Source: Limisphaerales bacterium (GTDB lineage Bacteria; Verrucomicrobiota; Verrucomicrobiia; Limisphaerales; UBA11358). Taken from it: a DNA stretch of 58,620 bases. The position numbers were made by a program, and so were the translations under genes. Position 1 is the first letter of the stretch. Each line of letters opens with the position of its first letter. The DNA is taken from positions 1 through 58,620 of the forward strand of contig PLAY01000182.1 in NCBI GenBank assembly GCA_003134375.1, read 5' to 3'. This document shows, in pieces, positions 42,594 through 50,566 of this stretch. The notes beneath the pieces were generated by a model. That model did not search any database. It saw only the letters and a program-made list of their open reading frames with translations, and was not told the DNA's origin.

Positions 42594-44117
42594 TTATCGA
42601 GCCAATGGGCGAAGCAGACTCAATTTCAATGGGCGCGGCCAGTGGGATGGTTTCGTTATCGCGGCATCAGCCTGATCACCGTGACCGATGATTTTTCCGC
42701 AAGTGCATGATGCCGTTCGTTTCCGGTTGATAATTTTGAAACCGAACTCTGGTTGTCCAAGGTCATACTGAAAACGTGAATGAGGCAAGTCACTTGTTCC
42801 GGCCAGCCAATTGATTGCGTATCCCGCCGCAAGGCTGCCGGCATTTGTCGTCAAATAGCCAACCGTCGGAAGTTGCGCGAGATCCCCGCCCCAATATATC
42901 GTGCCGTCCTCGCCACGCTTGGCCGCTTCCGCTGCCGCATCTTTCCGCTGCTTGCGTTCATCGTCGGTCATGCACTCAACGGTAATTGGCCATGTGCTGA
43001 CGCAGTTGGAGCAAAAAGCACAGGGCAATTCGGGTGCATAGCGCGTTATCTCCACAAGTTGAGCCGTCACCTTGCCGTCGTGGCCTTCGGGCATGACACC
43101 GACATCAATTGCTGGCACAAAATACCGTGCGGCAATGTCGCCAAGCGCTGCACGCCCATGATGCGTGTCGGTGCAGCCAAGCAATAAATCACATCGCAGA
43201 AGTTCACCGAGAACCTCCTCATCGAGGATGTTTCCCACGAACGCTGTGATTCGTGCCGACGGATTGATTTCCCAAATCATTTCCGCCATCAACTCGATTT
43301 TGTAAGGCAGCGGATTCCTTTGCGTGTGCGCGAACCGGCTGCCGTGGATACGCTCCAAATTCGAGCGGTCAAACCGTTGGTAATCCACAATCACAAACTC
43401 GCCGACGCCGGCGCGGGCAAGACATTCGATTGCGGGCGATCCAGTTCCAGAACAACCGATGATTCCAACGCGAGATTCCGGCAATTTTCGCGCGGCACTT
43501 TTGCCATACAATTGTTCCAGACGAGCCGTGACGGATTCTTCGGCGCAGTCCGAATCAGAAATATTCGGCTTGGGGATTTCGATTTCATCGTTTTGCAATC
43601 GGTCATAGGGAAAGGTTGGCGTGATGAATTCCGAAACTGGAAACCATTTTCCTGAATCAAATGCCCGACCGCTGAAAACGAGTTCCTCGTTGTCGCGACG
43701 ATTCAGAATCAGACTGCAATATGGCCGCGAATTGCCATACGGTTCAAACAAGTCCGCAAAATAGCCATCCATGTCGTCATCAGAGGAGCTTGGCGAAACG
43801 CCCCAGCCGTGCGGATGCGAATGGGCGATGCCGATTCCAAACGGTGTGCCTTCCAGTTCTTTCAGCGCCCGTGAAATATATTGCGAGCGAAACGAAACGA
43901 TGGAGCTTTGCCGGTTCAAATCGCCCGGCAACGGCGGCATCGCGCTTACAAAAGTCACAGCCAATCCCCATGCCGTTCGCCGGTAACCGAAGCGGAAGAA
44001 GCTGCCCCATTCGCGCTCTGGATGGCGCTGGAACAGTAATTTTTCAAACTTCTTCCGCTCCGGTTCCGTAATGCGAAACAGACATGAGCGCCTTGAATCG
44101 AATTCAGGGAATTTCAT
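42594..44117 (-). CDS. JAB (JAMM) peptidase fused to ThiF/E1-like adenylating enzyme
   Basis: 507 residues. The N-terminal JAB domain has the zinc motif HSHPHGWGVSPSSSD (H99, H101, D113) and a Glu candidate at PEREWG. From about residue 213 an E1-like domain begins with RVGIIGCSGTGSPAIECLAR (nucleotide-binding GxGxxG type) and FVIVDYQRFDRSNLERIHG. The cluster PCAFCSNC near 375 supplies possible zinc or catalytic Cys. It would activate a ubiquitin-like protein and remove or process it again. It lies 2 bases after the Ubl-E2 gene, so one operon encodes tag, E2-like domain, E1 and peptidase. Confidence 0.85.
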   Translation of the reverse strand: MKFPEFDSRRSCLFRITEPERKKFEKLLFQRHPEREWGSFFRFGYRRTAWGLAVTFVSAMPPLPGDLNRQSSIVSFRSQYISRALKELEGTPFGIGIAHSHPHGWGVSPSSSDDDMDGYFADLFEPYGNSRPYCSLILNRRDNEELVFSGRAFDSGKWFPVSEFITPTFPYDRLQNDEIEIPKPNISDSDCAEESVTARLEQLYGKSAARKLPESRVGIIGCSGTGSPAIECLARAGVGEFVIVDYQRFDRSNLERIHGSRFAHTQRNPLPYKIELMAEMIWEINPSARITAFVGNILDEEVLGELLRCDLLLGCTDTHHGRAALGDIAARYFVPAIDVGVMPEGHDGKVTAQLVEITRYAPELPCAFCSNCVSTWPITVECMTDDERKQRKDAAAEAAKRGEDGTIYWGGDLAQLPTVGYLTTNAGSLAAGYAINWLAGTSDLPHSRFQYDLGQPEFGFKIINRKRTASCTCGKIIGHGDQADAAITKPSHWPRPLKLSLLRPLAR

Positions 44118-44119
44118 GT

Positions 44120-45256
44120 TTAGTTCGCTTTGTAGAGCCAGGACAACATTTCATCGTAATAGGTGTGGAAACCGTAACGGTCTTTGTTCCACGCTGCCCC
44201 GTTTCCGCTATACGGGTGGATGCTGATTTGCCGCCATACGCGACCACCGAATGTTTCAGCCCCCTGAACGCCACCCGGCACGCGACCCAAAAGTGGCGAG
44301 CCTTCCGGCAGATAGGCGTTATCAATAAATGCCGCCGGATAACCGCCCGGCACTTTTACCAGCACGTCGGAACTGCCCGCCGGATGTCCGGGCCGCGTTG
44401 GGATTCCCACATATACAACCGCAGGCACTGGCTCGGTGAGCAGCGTGACATTCACTCCATTTTCGCGGAGAAGCGCAATTTCACGCTCAACCCGGCTCGA
44501 TTGGAAGCCCGCGTTCACGTCGTTGCGGATGACCTTGAATTTTTCGCATTCGTGAATTTTGATTTTTTCCGCCAGACCGACGGGGATTTCCTTTTCGTCA
44601 TGCTCGCCTTCAAGTCTGGAAACCGTCGTATTTTGCGGCTTGTCGTAAACGAGCGCGGCAATTTCCAAACCGGTCATTTCGGGTTTCACTCCCTGCGTTG
44701 AGTTGAACTTCTTTTTGTTGACGATGATCGTCAGCAGGTCGGTCCGTTTCCGCGAACGGAACACTTCACCGTCCCCAAGATTCACGGATGCGTCATCGCC
44801 GATGATTTCATCTGTCGGCGACTCGAAATCTTTGAGGAGTTCAACTTCATCAGGCAGATTGAACAAATCTCGAATCGAACGTCCGTTTTGGTCCGGCTTC
44901 ACGACGATTTCCCAGCGGTCGTCAACATCAATGACGCGCTTGGCTGGGGCTTCGCAGCCAGGTCGCGTCTCAACGTCACATGCGGGCACGGAATAAAATA
45001 CCGTGCCCTCGGCCAAATCCGCCGTCCCATTCTCCGGCATAATCACGTCATGCGGGGAGTTATGGTCGCGAATCAGCGCGTGGTCTTTTGGAATGTTCGC
45101 CTGCTCCTTGATGGCGGCCACCTTGACTAAGCGGCCCGGCATCGGGAAAAGTTGATCATTCACGACAATCGCTCGTTTTGGCGCAGGGCGACAATCTTGC
45201 GCGTGTTTTGCCCCGGCATCGCCGAGGCCCATTTCTGGTTCAGAACTTGCGTTCAT
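44120..45256 (-). CDS. multi-ubiquitin-like protein (three Ubl repeats) fused to E2-like domain
   Basis: 378 residues. Three tandem Ubl repeats can be aligned: about 27-92 (RAIVVNDQLFPM...), 106-170 (RVIDVDDRWEIVV...) and 173-243 (LLTIIVNKKKF...), each a beta-grasp with a DHxxxxD/DFESPTDEI-type hairpin. From about 245, VEREIALLRENGV, YVGIPTRPGHPAGSSDVLVKV and GGYPAAFIDNAYLPEGSPLL match prokaryotic E2 family E. No Cys occurs in this E2-like part, so a normal E2 thioester is not possible there. Ubl and E2-like domains in one chain are unusual and suggest the substrate tag is presented by its own carrier. Confidence 0.82.
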   Translation of the reverse strand: MNASSEPEMGLGDAGAKHAQDCRPAPKRAIVVNDQLFPMPGRLVKVAAIKEQANIPKDHALIRDHNSPHDVIMPENGTADLAEGTVFYSVPACDVETRPGCEAPAKRVIDVDDRWEIVVKPDQNGRSIRDLFNLPDEVELLKDFESPTDEIIGDDASVNLGDGEVFRSRKRTDLLTIIVNKKKFNSTQGVKPEMTGLEIAALVYDKPQNTTVSRLEGEHDEKEIPVGLAEKIKIHECEKFKVIRNDVNAGFQSSRVEREIALLRENGVNVTLLTEPVPAVVYVGIPTRPGHPAGSSDVLVKVPGGYPAAFIDNAYLPEGSPLLGRVPGGVQGAETFGGRVWRQISIHPYSGNGAAWNKDRYGFHTYYDEMLSWLYKAN

Positions 45257-45456
45257 ATTATTTTTTGCAAAAACCCTGACGACGCGCCATGTTCTTGCGG
45301 GAACTTCGTTCCGGCATCACAAGACGCCAACAACGTAGTTCGCTATACAAGTAGTCCTCGCTATTGCGAACGTCAACTATTTTCTTTGCGACTTTTTCGT
45401 GCTTGCAAGTATAGCCTGAATTTGGGAAGAATTACCCGACATGCAGAAATCCATTT
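45257..45456. promoter_or_regulatory. divergent control region between Ubl operon and XRE/ImmA pair
   Basis: Rightward: TTGCGA (45386-45391), 18 bases, TATAGC (45410-45415), start expected near 45422. CTTGCAAG (45402-45409), a perfect palindrome, abuts the -10 box, and GTTCGC (45338-45343) with GCGAAC (45366-45371) form a wider inverted repeat. Both are possible XRE sites. A hairpin GGAAC-TTC-GTTCC lies at 45300-45312. No clear leftward promoter was found by eye. Confidence 0.45.
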
Positions 45457-45861
45457 ATGAATACCGTCGGTGACAGAATTAGAGCGCGCCGGCAGGAACT
45501 TGCCTGGACGCAGGAACAGCTCGCGGAGAAAGCGGGGATCAGCAAGGGCTTTCTTTCCGATTTGGAGACGGGCACACGAAATGTCAGTGCCGAATACTTG
45601 CTTAAAATAGCTCAAGCACTAAACGTCACGTTGGACTTTCTGATGAAAGGTGACTCCAGCAAACCCAGCACGAGTGAGGTTCAGATACCAGCGAGACTGT
45701 CAGACACAGCGAAACAGAAAAATCTGACTTTCGCGCAAACACTAATGTTGCTTGATATGCGACTTCAAATAAAAGCGCACCGCAGCAACACTCAAAGCGA
45801 CGACCTTGAAAAATTCGATTGGGAACGATTTTACGAGGCCGTGAAACATTTCCTAAAATGA
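45457..45861 (+). CDS. XRE-family repressor (CapH-like)
   Basis: 134 residues with an N-terminal helix-turn-helix: RIRARRQELAWTQEQLAE, then AGISKGFLSDLETGTRN. A 60-residue C-terminal part probably dimerises or is cut by the peptidase. The stop overlaps the ATG of an ImmA/IrrE peptidase gene, the arrangement of CapH-CapP pairs, in which the peptidase removes the repressor after DNA damage and derepresses a CBASS or other defence operon. Divergent from the Ubl operon, so it most likely controls that operon. Confidence 0.82.
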   Translation: MNTVGDRIRARRQELAWTQEQLAEKAGISKGFLSDLETGTRNVSAEYLLKIAQALNVTLDFLMKGDSSKPSTSEVQIPARLSDTAKQKNLTFAQTLMLLDMRLQIKAHRSNTQSDDLEKFDWERFYEAVKHFLK

Positions 45862-46907
45862 ACACGTTAAGTCTCGACCCTAAAATCATCGGCATGGCCA
45901 GAGCCTTGAAGCTCGACGGGAACGATTCCGTTCAAGTCATCATGGGCTTTTGCCGCAAGCGCATAACCAAAATGCTGAAGTCGGCGGCGTCCGTCCAATC
46001 AATCTGGGATTTTGAAACAATTGTTTGCACGCATCTGAATTTGGTTATCCACGAAATTTGGAACGACGATGAATTGCGCGATTTCAGTCAGCGTTACGCA
46101 ATGGACGAAGGCGACCCAAAGTTTGCGGCTTTGGAAATGGAATTGGAGGGCGACGACACTTATGGTGTCCTTTATCAACGCAATGCGCTGAATGAGGCCG
46201 GGGAATATCAGTATGTTGCGTTTGTGGATTGTCGCGGTGATAAGAAGCACAAGCGTTTTTTCACTCGCTGGCATGAAATTGCCCACTGTTTGACGACCTA
46301 CGAACAATTCGAGTTCCCGTTCAAGCGAACGAACGCCGCCGACATCGAGAAAGACCCCGTTGAAAAACTGATGGACATGATTGCCGGCGATTTGGGATTC
46401 CTTGAACCTCTTTTTCGTCCGGTGCTTCATGGCGAACTTGGTAACAACCGATTGACCTTCGACACGGTTGAAGGTGTTCGGAATCGGTTCTGTCCAGATG
46501 CCAGTTTTCAGGCGACGCTCAATGCTTGCGTAGCCCATGCACCCACGCCGATAATTTTAATTGAAGCTGGCCTTGGCTTGAAACAAAGCCAAAAACGCGA
46601 ACTGCGTGATACCCAACTTCAACTGCTTCCAACCCGCCCGCCGAAACCATGCTTGCGCGTGCTGCGGTCTATGTCAAACGGCGCAGCGCGAAAAACCGGA
46701 TTTCTGGTTCACAAGAATTGGCGTGTTCCAGGCTTTTCTGTGATTGCGAAGGTTTTTAATTCCGATCTCGAAATCAATGACAAGGCGGTGGAAAACCTCG
46801 GCTCATGGAAATCTTCTGACGGAAGCTCACTTCAATATGTGAATGTTTTAATTCAGGCGCGCAAAATTCAGGGCAGAGTTTTTGCGATCATCAGTTTGAC
46901 GGAGTGA
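45858..46907 (+). CDS. ImmA/IrrE-type zinc metallopeptidase (CapP-like)
   Basis: 349 residues from the ATG overlapping the XRE stop. The zinc motif HEIAH lies at about 139-143 (RWHEIAHCLTTYEQ), followed by the third-ligand region DPVEKLMDMIAGDLGF. IrrE/ImmA/CapP enzymes cleave a partner repressor when single-stranded DNA or another damage signal is sensed. The C-terminal 150 residues form a second domain (TGFLVHKNWRVPGFSV), a possible sensor. It would be the switch that turns on the Ubl operon. Confidence 0.8.
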   Translation: MNTLSLDPKIIGMARALKLDGNDSVQVIMGFCRKRITKMLKSAASVQSIWDFETIVCTHLNLVIHEIWNDDELRDFSQRYAMDEGDPKFAALEMELEGDDTYGVLYQRNALNEAGEYQYVAFVDCRGDKKHKRFFTRWHEIAHCLTTYEQFEFPFKRTNAADIEKDPVEKLMDMIAGDLGFLEPLFRPVLHGELGNNRLTFDTVEGVRNRFCPDASFQATLNACVAHAPTPIILIEAGLGLKQSQKRELRDTQLQLLPTRPPKPCLRVLRSMSNGAARKTGFLVHKNWRVPGFSVIAKVFNSDLEINDKAVENLGSWKSSDGSSLQYVNVLIQARKIQGRVFAIISLTE

Positions 46908-46951
46908 TTTAATCTTCAACTTCGCCGCTTATTTCCACTTTTTAGTCCCAT

Positions 46952-47197
46952 CGTGACCAACGCGCGGTTTGCTTCGCTTCAGGGCTGCCGGTCGGCCCTG
47001 TCTCCCTCTCGACCACGCCCGTTCCGCTTCGCAAACCGCGCGCTCGTCACGAGCGGCATTTGCGATGGGCCGCAAGACGCGGCGGGCTTCCGTCTGCGGC
47101 TCGGCGGCGGGGTTGCGCTCCGGCTTCGTTCCGCTAGGCGCTCCTCTCCGCTCTCCGCTCCACTTTCCCCGCTCGCCGACCGCAGACCGAAGCCGCG
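46952..47197. repeat. module-boundary repeat, copy D (full length, clearest)
   Basis: Arm 1 46952-46972 pairs with 47031-47051 (about 20 of 22 positions). Arm 2 near 47084-47112 pairs with 47167-47197. The two hairpins together make the 245-base element. It lies between the ImmA gene and the RecB-like gene. Nothing else is visible in the gap. Confidence 0.85.
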
Positions 47198-47249
47198 TCA
47201 AACGATGTGAAAGTTTGCGGCATCTCAATATGCCCAATATAATCAAACC

Positions 47250-48722
47250 GTGCTAAAGCTCACCGCCCAAGACTTTCATCGCCGATATGCTCCTACCGAG
47301 TGCGATCTGCGCATCTTTCTGCGAGAACGCGGCGTCGAGGAATCGCCACCCTCGGAATTTGAGCAAGTCCTCATGCGCCTGGGCCAGCGTTATGAAGCAA
47401 AACATCTCGCCACATTTCCTGAAGCTATTGATCTGCGGTCGTTCGAGTCAGACAAGCGGTTTGAACAAACCGTGGCACTCGTAAAAGATGGCTGTCCGGT
47501 CTTGTATCAGCCGGTTTTGAAAGTTCAAAAACCGCTCGACGATGTTGAAAGCGAATTCATTGGCGAGCCTGATTTTCTTCTACGGGAGAGAGATGGTTAC
47601 ATCATCCGCGATGTCAAAATGGCGCGGCGAGTTGACGAGGGACATCATCCAGAAATCGTGTTTCAATTGCAGTTCTACGGCTGGCTTTACGAACAGGTTT
47701 TTGGCTTGCCTCCGATCAGGCTCGAAGCCCTGAATGGTCAAGGTGACATCGTTCCTATTCCGTCTAACCATCAAGCCGTGCTCGCTGAATTACGGGCGTT
47801 GATTCGCCTGAAACGATTGTCGCAAGAACCATACGAACCTGTTGGGTGGAGCAAATGCATCGGCTGCGGGTTTCGTGACCATTGCTGGCCGAAGGCGGTA
47901 ACAGCGAAGGACGTTGCCCTGGTCTATGAGATTGATCAAAGCCTTGCTGCGGAATTGCATGAACACGGAGCAGCAAGCATCTCGCAACTGGTGGAGCATT
48001 TCAATGCAGACAGCTTGAGCGGATTAAAACGCCCGTGGGGGAAAAAGTTCCAAAAAGTCGGCAAAAGAGCCGCTATGATTTTGCAGCGGGCGCGCGTGAT
48101 GTTGTCGGGACAGGAGGTTGTTCTTCATCCGCCAATCATCCCGCATCATGAACATTACGTCATGTTCGACTTGGAGGGGATGCCCCCGCACCTGGATGAA
48201 CTCGACAAAATCTATTTGTGGGGAACGCAGGTGTTTGGAAAAACCCAAGGCAAGTTCATGCCTGCCGTATCTGGTTTTGGAGACAACGGCGACCACGAAG
48301 GCTGGAAACAATTCCTGACAAATGCCCAATCCATTTTCCAGCAGTTCGGCGACATTCCGTTCATTCACTGGCACCATTATGAAAAAACCCATTTGGACGA
48401 CTATGTGGAACGCTACGGCGACGCCGAAGGGATCGCCGCCCGTGTCCGCCGGAATCTGCTCGACCTGCTGCCCATTGCACGGGACAGCGTGTTGCTGCCG
48501 TTGTCGAGTTACAGCCTGAAGGAAGTTGAAAAATACGTAGGGTTCAAGCGCAGCCAGACCGAATACGGCGGTTCATGGTCCATTGCCAAATACATCGAAG
48601 CGACCGAAACCCTCGATGAAAATTCCCGCAACAAATTGATTGGCGAAATTTTAATTTACAATCAGGAAGACCTGGCGGCGACTTGGGCAGTCTTTGAATG
48701 GCTGCGGGCGAAGGCATCTTGA
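47250..48722 (+). CDS. TM0106-family RecB-like nuclease
   Basis: 490 residues. The start is GTG at 47250 because no in-frame ATG precedes it. GEPDFLLRERDGYIIRDVKMARR carries the PD...DxK core of a RecB/Cas4-like nuclease. C18 (ECDLRIFL) together with KCIGCGFRDHCW gives four Cys that could hold an iron-sulfur cluster. The C-terminal half (MFDLEGMPPHLDELDKIYLW and later YNQEDLAATWAVFEWL) is the RNase H-like exonuclease fold of this family. It would act on single-stranded or free DNA ends. The gene precedes the Gabija-like pair by about 130 bases and could be its accessory. Confidence 0.82.
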   Translation: MLKLTAQDFHRRYAPTECDLRIFLRERGVEESPPSEFEQVLMRLGQRYEAKHLATFPEAIDLRSFESDKRFEQTVALVKDGCPVLYQPVLKVQKPLDDVESEFIGEPDFLLRERDGYIIRDVKMARRVDEGHHPEIVFQLQFYGWLYEQVFGLPPIRLEALNGQGDIVPIPSNHQAVLAELRALIRLKRLSQEPYEPVGWSKCIGCGFRDHCWPKAVTAKDVALVYEIDQSLAAELHEHGAASISQLVEHFNADSLSGLKRPWGKKFQKVGKRAAMILQRARVMLSGQEVVLHPPIIPHHEHYVMFDLEGMPPHLDELDKIYLWGTQVFGKTQGKFMPAVSGFGDNGDHEGWKQFLTNAQSIFQQFGDIPFIHWHHYEKTHLDDYVERYGDAEGIAARVRRNLLDLLPIARDSVLLPLSSYSLKEVEKYVGFKRSQTEYGGSWSIAKYIEATETLDENSRNKLIGEILIYNQEDLAATWAVFEWLRAKAS

Positions 48723-48841
48723 TGAACACCTCTGAAACACCACACGCAGGCATGTTATGCTTTTTGAAGAGAAGACGGCTGGTGGAAGTCGAAATCGGCG
48801 CAAAGCACGAGCTGCGGTCTTGCCAGACAGCAAACAAGTAA
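48722..48841 (+). CDS. 39-codon ORF overlapping the RecB-like stop
   Basis: The ATG overlaps the previous stop (TGATG). The product is basic (MLCFLKRRRLVEVEIGA) and ends 12 bases before the OLD-family start. It could be a small protein, a remnant of a lost gene or a coupling ORF. Coding support is weak. Confidence 0.3.
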   Translation: MNTSETPHAGMLCFLKRRRLVEVEIGAKHELRSCQTANK

Positions 48842-48853
48842 GTTCAATTGAGT

Positions 48854-50566
48854 ATGCTTCTTTATCACCTTTGCATCGAGCGATTCCGAGGAATCCAAAC
48901 ACTCGACTGGCACGTTGGCGGGCGGATCGTTTGTTTGGTAGGACCGGGAGACTCCACCAAGACCGCAGTTTTAGACGCGATTGAAATCGTTCTGTTTCCC
49001 CGTCCGTTTTTTCAATTCACAGATGCTGATTTTTTTAATGGCGATATTTCAAATCCGCTCCGCATTGAAGCGACCGTCGGCGACTTGCCGCCAGACCTGA
49101 TCAAAGAGGAGAAGTTTGGGCTGTGGAAACGTGGTTACGACGGACAGATTAGAGACGAACCATTAGCTGGCTGTCAGGACGTTCTCACTCTTCGTTTGAC
49201 GGTTGATCCGAATCTCGAACCAACATGGGAGATTATCAAAGATGCAATGGGTGAACCGAAGCTAATTTCCGCCAAAGACAGGGAAAAGCTGGGCATGGTG
49301 CGCTTGGGTGATGAAATCGAACGTCATCTCACTTGGGCACGTGGGTCGGCTTTGAATCGCCTGACTGAAGACCACGATGCGACTGGCAAGATGTTTGTTA
49401 CCGCAGCAAGAGAGGCGCGGAAGACTGTGGCTGCGGCTGAACTGGCCGAGTTGAACAAAGCGGCCAAGCAAGCAAGTGAGGCAGCCTCGTTGTTTGGCGC
49501 AAATATCGGCGATACTAAGGCTGGCCTTGATCCCATTGCATTGTCACTTGGCAGTTCCGCTCTTGGGTTGCAGACAGGCGCAATTCCCGTGAGACAATAT
49601 GGTCTCGGAACACGGCGTCTGGCCGCGCTGGCGATACAACAGCAAGGCGCTGGAAAGAATCAAATTCTTCTGACCGACGAGATTGAACACGCCCTCGAAC
49701 CACACCGGATACGCCACCTCTTGAAATTATTCGTGACGGCTGGCGGAGCGGAAGAACGAAGCACCGGACAAGTTATCTTTTCCACCCACTCGCCCACGCC
49801 AATCATGGCCCTTGGCGCGAGCAAACTTCGCATCGTGCGTTCCACGAATGGGAAAACAACCATAACTCCTGTTCCAACGAGTTTGCAAGCGGTCGTCCGA
49901 TCCCAAAGCCTCGCTTTCTTGGCGCGCAAGGTGATTGTTTGTGAAGGAAAAACAGAAGAAGCCGTCGTTCGCAGTTTGGAATCAGTTTGGGGGGAACGGC
50001 ATCAGCATAAGTCTTACGCATTACTCGGGGTCGTGCCCGTCGTGTCCAGCACCGGAGGTGGTTCGAACGCTCATCCAGCAGCACAAAGTCTCCGGTCGCT
50101 GAATTTCAATACGGCTTTGTTCTGTGACACTGACGTTGCGACAACACCCTCAAGCGCCGAGCTTCGCCAAAATGGCGTTTCGGTGTTTGAGTGGGACGGA
50201 AAAATGAGCATTGAGGAGAGAATCGCTCAAGACTTGCCCCTGACAGATTTGCAAAAGCTTTTGATGCTCGTGTTTGAAACCAAAGACGACGACGGTAAAA
50301 GAAGTTTGCTACAGAGTCTTGCCGACCGCGCCAAGAAACCGGAAGCCGCGACCGTCGGTTCAAATTTGCAGTTGTGGCTGCAAGGCGGTCTGTCAGAGCC
50401 GGATTTGCGATTGGCCTTGGGGAAATGTTCAAAGGCTGATGGGTGGTTCAAGAATCTCAACGATGGCCAATTGCTCGGAAAGGTGATTGGCGAAACCTTG
50501 CCAAAAATTCCTAACAGCAGCTTGGCTAAAACATTGAACGGACTCGAAGCTTGGATTTATGGCTGA
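48854..50566 (+). CDS. gajA: Gabija-like GajA: OLD-family ATPase/TOPRIM nuclease
   Basis: About 570 residues from ATG 48854 (a TTG at 48848 is the alternative), close to GajA length. N-terminal CIERFRGIQTLDWHVGG leads into an ABC-type ATPase whose P-loop reads GPGDSTKTAVLD: the Gly before Lys is replaced by Thr, a variant known in OLD proteins. NQILLTDEIEHALEPHR is Walker B and FSTHSPTPI is the switch His. The TOPRIM domain starts near 365 with VIVCEGKTEEAVV and has CDTDV (DxD). GajA nicks DNA when nucleotide is depleted. Overlap with the helicase gene is 8 bases. Confidence 0.8.
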   Translation: MLLYHLCIERFRGIQTLDWHVGGRIVCLVGPGDSTKTAVLDAIEIVLFPRPFFQFTDADFFNGDISNPLRIEATVGDLPPDLIKEEKFGLWKRGYDGQIRDEPLAGCQDVLTLRLTVDPNLEPTWEIIKDAMGEPKLISAKDREKLGMVRLGDEIERHLTWARGSALNRLTEDHDATGKMFVTAAREARKTVAAAELAELNKAAKQASEAASLFGANIGDTKAGLDPIALSLGSSALGLQTGAIPVRQYGLGTRRLAALAIQQQGAGKNQILLTDEIEHALEPHRIRHLLKLFVTAGGAEERSTGQVIFSTHSPTPIMALGASKLRIVRSTNGKTTITPVPTSLQAVVRSQSLAFLARKVIVCEGKTEEAVVRSLESVWGERHQHKSYALLGVVPVVSSTGGGSNAHPAAQSLRSLNFNTALFCDTDVATTPSSAELRQNGVSVFEWDGKMSIEERIAQDLPLTDLQKLLMLVFETKDDDGKRSLLQSLADRAKKPEAATVGSNLQLWLQGGLSEPDLRLALGKCSKADGWFKNLNDGQLLGKVIGETLPKIPNSSLAKTLNGLEAWIYG

